Shown piece by piece: positions 60,235 through 64,000 of a stretch of DNA of 64,000 nucleotides; position 1 is the stretch's first letter; each line of letters starts with the position of its first letter. This DNA is from Phytoseiulus persimilis (taxonomy: Eukaryota; Arthropoda; Arachnida; Mesostigmata; Phytoseiidae), in assembly GCA_037576195.1 (NCBI GenBank), contig CM075103.1, forward strand, positions 32,820,723-32,884,722. Reading direction: 5' to 3'. Under the pieces are notes generated by a model, which had not been told where the DNA came from, ran no database searches, and saw only the letters and a list, made by a program, of their open reading frames with translations. The translations under genes and the position numbers were made by a program.

Positions 60235-62670
60235 ACCACGGAGCAGACTAGATTTACTTAGTTAGACCGACCCCATGAAAGAGTCCGTGCTTTATAGCCC
60301 AATTATCATCCGCAGTGGCTGACCCTTGAGCTTTATTCGCTTGACCTTGAGACAGATAGGCATGAAAATAACAACGTTGCTATTCATTGTCGAGTGACGT
60401 CATGCGATGAACGGCCCACGACAACTGAAGAATCGCTCCCTCTGAAACAACGCACCCTGACTCGAGGTTGGATGGTCTGGACTCGGAGCTGAGTATTGAA
60501 CGGAGCTTGCGATCACTCGGGCATGACCACTCAATAGCTCTGGACTCAGATCCCCCCGCGAGAGCGGTTTCGCGCCTCGCGAGGCATGATCGTTCGTCCG
60601 ACAACGGACCTCGTGGTGAGGGAGAACGTACAGAGCGTGAGGCAAGCGGTGGTCTCTTCTGTCTTCGTGACAGGAATGAGAAACTCGATCTTTCCTACTT
60701 AGCAGCCGATAAGAGGAAAACTGGAATACGGGGGTCTCATTGCATCGGGAAAGCGAACACGATTGTGATCCTCGGTCAACAGGGGAATAGGAGACGATTC
60801 CGGAAGCCATCGGATCCAAAAAAATAAGTGAGGGTCAATAGCACCACGCTTGAGGTTTTGATCATTGTCGCATCTTTGCGGCTCTTCAGGGGTCCCACAT
60901 CGTAGTCCCCCCTGTGGAAATCCTCCTTCCCCCCTCAGAATCCTAATCGCTCCGAACCCGCTGGCTGTTCCAAGACATGCATGGAGCGCTGTTCGTCGCG
61001 CTGGGAGGGGCAAAGTTGGAAATTGAGCCTCCCGCTGGTTCTTACATTTTTCCTTTTTCCGCGGGGGAAGGGGGGGGGGGCACTTGTAGAGGGAAGACCC
61101 CAATTTTCACAGAATGGACTCTGAGTGTGGAAGAAAACAGAGAAATGGAGATGGGAAAAATGTAGAGTCATAGGGTGAAAATGCGTTCACTTCTCAGCCC
61201 CTCAGAAAAGTTGGGCTTCGGCGGTTGTACAGAGCATTCGGAAATATGTTCTCCTCTGCCCGCTGCTCCCGATGAAGCGTCCTGCCGTCATAATATCACA
61301 CGGGAGACAATCTAAATGAGAATGACCCAATGAGTGAGAGTCCCTCCCCACCCCGACCACCCAATGAGAGTCCCCAGACGGACACTCTTTCACGACCCGC
61401 GATCGAATCAGGCTGATTCCGTCTCGGCTTTCATCTCTTCAAGACACAGGAGTCGTATGAATGGAAACGCAGCTTGGGGTTTCTCATTGAGCCATTCAGT
61501 TCGATCAGTGAAAGGGAACTGAGGACAAGTCGTAACTTAGTAAGCATCCCTACCTCCCAAGTGGTGTCAAGTGCATCGGAACTGGTGCTGGTCCATGACC
61601 ATATCCAAAGCGGTCGTTGACAAGAATCAAGGTGTCCGAGCTACTGCTCAGCTTTTTGACTTCCTCTCCGCTCGGATTTGTCCTGGGCGCCAATGGTGGA
61701 AGGGAGACTCGGGGGGGGGGGGGGGGAACTTGCTCCGATTGTGATTCTTAGAGGAACCTCGGTGAGATCTGAAACTGACCGATAACTACGAGTTATCTGA
61801 GTGAAATTGTAGAATTCAAGGCGTAGTATTGTCCACAGCAAGCTTCATGAGCGTAACTGGTATGTGAACCACTTGTTTCTGTCAAAAGGCCTTTCCGGGA
61901 GTTTCAACTTCTGGACTCTCGTTCCTCCTGCTCTAATCATTGGTCTCCCTAACTACAGCTGCGGGGCGTCTGTCAGATTCATTCTTTCAGGGTTCCAGAA
62001 CGTTCGATCTGCCGCTTAGTGGGCTTGAACAACGCCCGGGTCAGGCTCACAAGAATATGCCACCCTCAACCCGCTGATGTGATGAGAGAATAATGACTCC
62101 CTCTCCCCGAATTTACGCGAGGCATGATCCCAATTCAATGGTCGAACGCAGACAAGGTGATGAGATTCGTGCATATTCACCCCTTATTTGAAGTATTACT
62201 CCCGATCTGGGCTTCGGTGTCGATGCCATCTGTCTCCAGGTGTGATATTTGAAAGAAGCTTCCGACCTCTCTTCGGAGTTGAAGATCACTCTGAAATGAA
62301 ACGTTCCCGTAACCCCGCTCGTTTGAGGTCATTGAATGCGAGAACTCGGAGCTTGACCGCGCTCAAGAAACGAAGAACGGCTGCGCCATTTCGACTCATA
62401 TTTCCAACCTCTGCAGACTCTCCATGCGTGAATTCAAACGCATCGAGACATCGGAGCCTGTGGTATCGTTTCTGATGGAGAACTGATGCGATCTAGTTGA
62501 CTGACTCTCAGCATCGTCGCTTCTCGATGTTCATACTCAGACATCGAGAGCAGAAACTGTGGTCTCCAGCGTCTGCTCCAGTTTATACATTGTGGATCGG
62601 GGTCGAATCAAGAGCGAATCCTATGAGAATCAATGTTCACGTTCGTGATTCCGAAATCAACTCTGACCTA
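60235..62670. other. Sequence beyond the duplicated block, no firm gene
   Basis: Contains a G11 run (61,070-61,080) and a G16 run (61,711-61,726), and an imperfect direct repeat around CCCAATGAG...GAGTCCC (about 61,328-61,376). Open frames on both strands are unrecognised. An exon-like piece near 62,318-62,477 (+) includes AISTHISNLCRLSMREFKRI but lacks a clear acceptor. Confidence 0.45.
61711..61726 (+). repeat. Homopolymer tract of 16 G
   Basis: Sixteen consecutive G, with another run of eleven G at 61,070-61,080. Such runs can fold into G-quadruplexes and are often mis-sized in assemblies. Confidence 0.9.
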
Positions 62671-62863
62671 GTCCCGGTGGTCTAAGCGTGCGCTCGACGC
62701 GGCAAATCAGCCAGGCCGAGTCTCGGTTTCCCGGATGCTCGATCTGTCCCATCCCAGTTACCCGAATCCCACTTACCCGAATCCAAATAACTCTCTCTCA
62801 CCGCCAGATCCTCACGCTCTAGAACCTAGAGTCACGACGGATCCCCAGGAGAAGCATGGAAAC
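62671..62863 (+). CDS. Possible exon with Tyr-Pro-Asn-Pro repeats
   Basis: A 64-codon open stretch between TAG and TGA. It contains two back-to-back YPNP units followed by SLSPPDPHALEPRVTTD. A diverged, inverted relative lies at about 63,358-63,425 on the minus strand, and most differences keep the reading frame and residue type. No ATG at its start and no certain splice sites; function unknown. Confidence 0.35.
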
Positions 62864-63160
62864 TGACTGAAAGAGATATTCACTCAACTGACGCAACAAG
62901 GGTGGAACCCATAGGAATATACGAAGTCGTTTCCATGCAGTGAAGTACAGCGTAAACTACAGTGTATTTCCTTAAATCTTCAGCCTCAGATGTGACGTGC
63001 GGAATGCAAGTATCGCTTGAAAATCATGGAAACCCACGAGCAAAAACTCGCGGGGATCTGTTAGGTCCTCCGTTCTGAAGCCGTAGTCCAAGAAAAGCGC
63101 GCAGCAGAGCAGGCGATGGCAGGGTTGACGATTCTTGACCAGTAAACTGACGAGAGAGTA

Positions 63161-63493
63161 TCAAGTTAAGAATATTGAGAACGATACTTTACTGTGAAGG
63201 ATGACTTTCGGAGTCCCAGTAGGAATATTGAAAACTTCAAGCGAGATAGGAGACTGGAGCTCTTGGGTAACGTCATTCTCGATGGAAAGGTAGTATCGGT
63301 TGAGTTGAACTTCCGAAGTTGTATCGGCGCGCGAATCGCTAAGCACAAGGGGCTTCAACGCATAAGGATTCAGCGGTGAGAGAGGGTAATTTGGGTTCGG
63401 GTGACTGGGATTCGGGTAACTAGTTCCCGACCGCTCGACCGGCGTCGGCTTTGGTCTCAGGCCTCCGATGCGGAAGGTCGATCGGCCCTTCAC
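63161..63493 (-). CDS. Open frame with Tyr-Pro-Asn-Pro segment, inverted relative of 62,671-62,863
   Basis: A 110-codon frame. Residues 30-57 (SYPNPSHPNPNYPLSPLNPY and following) align without gaps to the plus-strand segment at about 62,756-62,842, with 18 of 29 residues the same by eye. The rest (for example LNRYYLSIENDVTQELQSPI) has no partner. The start codon needs checking; it may be an exon with an unseen first exon. Not recognised. Confidence 0.35.
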   Translation of the reverse strand: MKGRSTFRIGGLRPKPTPVERSGTSYPNPSHPNPNYPLSPLNPYALKPLVLSDSRADTTSEVQLNRYYLSIENDVTQELQSPISLEVFNIPTGTPKVILHSKVSFSIFLT

Positions 63494-63881
63494 CCCTAGT
63501 CCTTCGAGCTGAGGAAACAGAGAGAAGAATCGGGATCGATGGAATGCGCTTCATCGGTTTCTTCAACGGAACCACCAGTCATAAGATCACGAAGAATGCG
63601 AATCGGGAAGAACCAGTCTTCCAGACGAAATCCAAGAGCTTCCTTCCCCCTGTTATCAATATTCGTGAATTGAGGTGGCCGCTCGGAGTGCCATGTGGAT
63701 CGAGATAGGGCCTGAAGGTTTGCGATGATCCTCAGCTCGAGTATGGCATGCTTTGTGAGCCTACTTCTTGATCTTTTCGACGTACAGCAAGTGACTAATT
63801 CCCGTCATTTACCACAAGTATGTTCCCGAGGACGTCGAAGCCTGCATAAATCAGTGTCTCGCTTCGATACGGTGCTGACTC

Positions 63882-64000
63882 ATGGCCTCTCTGGAACGAG
63901 TTGGTGAACAGACGCTGATCATTCTGTACACCCAACGGTTCCGCAACTTGGATGAGTGGAACTGTTTCGAGGCCCAGAAGAGCGCGGTACCCACGGCTGA
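63882..64000 (+). CDS. Possible start of a gene running off the right edge
   Basis: A frame beginning with ATG at 63882 (MASLERVGEQTLIILYTQRF) stays open for 39 codons to the window end, with protein-like composition. Upstream in the same frame is another open piece (KYVPEDVEACINQCLASIR), broken by TGA just before, possibly a separate exon. Too short to assign. Confidence 0.3.
   Translation, partial: MASLERVGEQTLIILYTQRFRNLDEWNCFEAQKSAVPTA

Noticed and set aside
1..64000. tRNA or rRNA genes
   Set aside because: Scanning for B-box-like GGTTCGA contexts and rRNA core motifs gave only isolated partial matches without a foldable partner.

Overview
The window looks like nuclear DNA of a compact-genome animal, most likely an arthropod and possibly a mite. 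Introns in the readable genes are very short (49 to about 300 nt). Splice signals, AATAAA sites and TATA boxes are eukaryotic. One gene encodes gamma-tubulin complex component 4, and a decayed non-LTR retrotransposon tail resembles those of ticks and mites. The species is inferred, not shown. I see no operons, rRNA, tRNA or CRISPR array.

Left part (1-28,065): the 5' end of a GCP4 gene runs leftward off the window (1376-1). It is followed by a complete seven-exon alpha/beta hydrolase with a probable mitochondrial presequence (2586-4453, + strand). From 6.3 to 8.3 kb there are isolated exon-like pieces I cannot assign. A LINE remnant lies at 8.9-9.9 kb. Between 12.8 and 16.8 kb are three paralogous two-exon genes for small secreted four-cysteine proteins, each with its own TATA box and poly(A) signal. 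The stretch 17-26.7 kb is mostly unresolved, with one 241-codon open frame and a degenerate 16-bp tandem repeat. An unassigned Ser-rich gene ends at 27,677, just before the array.

Centre (28,066-42,263): about 315 copies of a 45-bp unit form one uninterrupted minisatellite with nested higher-order repeats. Because 45 is divisible by three, several frames stay open for kilobases. The longest (4,686 codons, minus strand) has no ATG near its start. The right edge is decayed but keeps exact 45-nt register.

Right part: unique flank (42,264-47,038), a 397-base N gap, then a second copy of array plus flank (47,436-60,234). That copy matches 34,241-47,038 except for three single-base homopolymer differences that I found. 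This is best explained as two contigs whose overlapping ends were never merged, so the apparent second array is probably not real. New sequence resumes at 60,235. It holds a diverged inverted pair of Pro/Asn-rich coding-like segments, a G16 tract, and a possible gene running off the right end.
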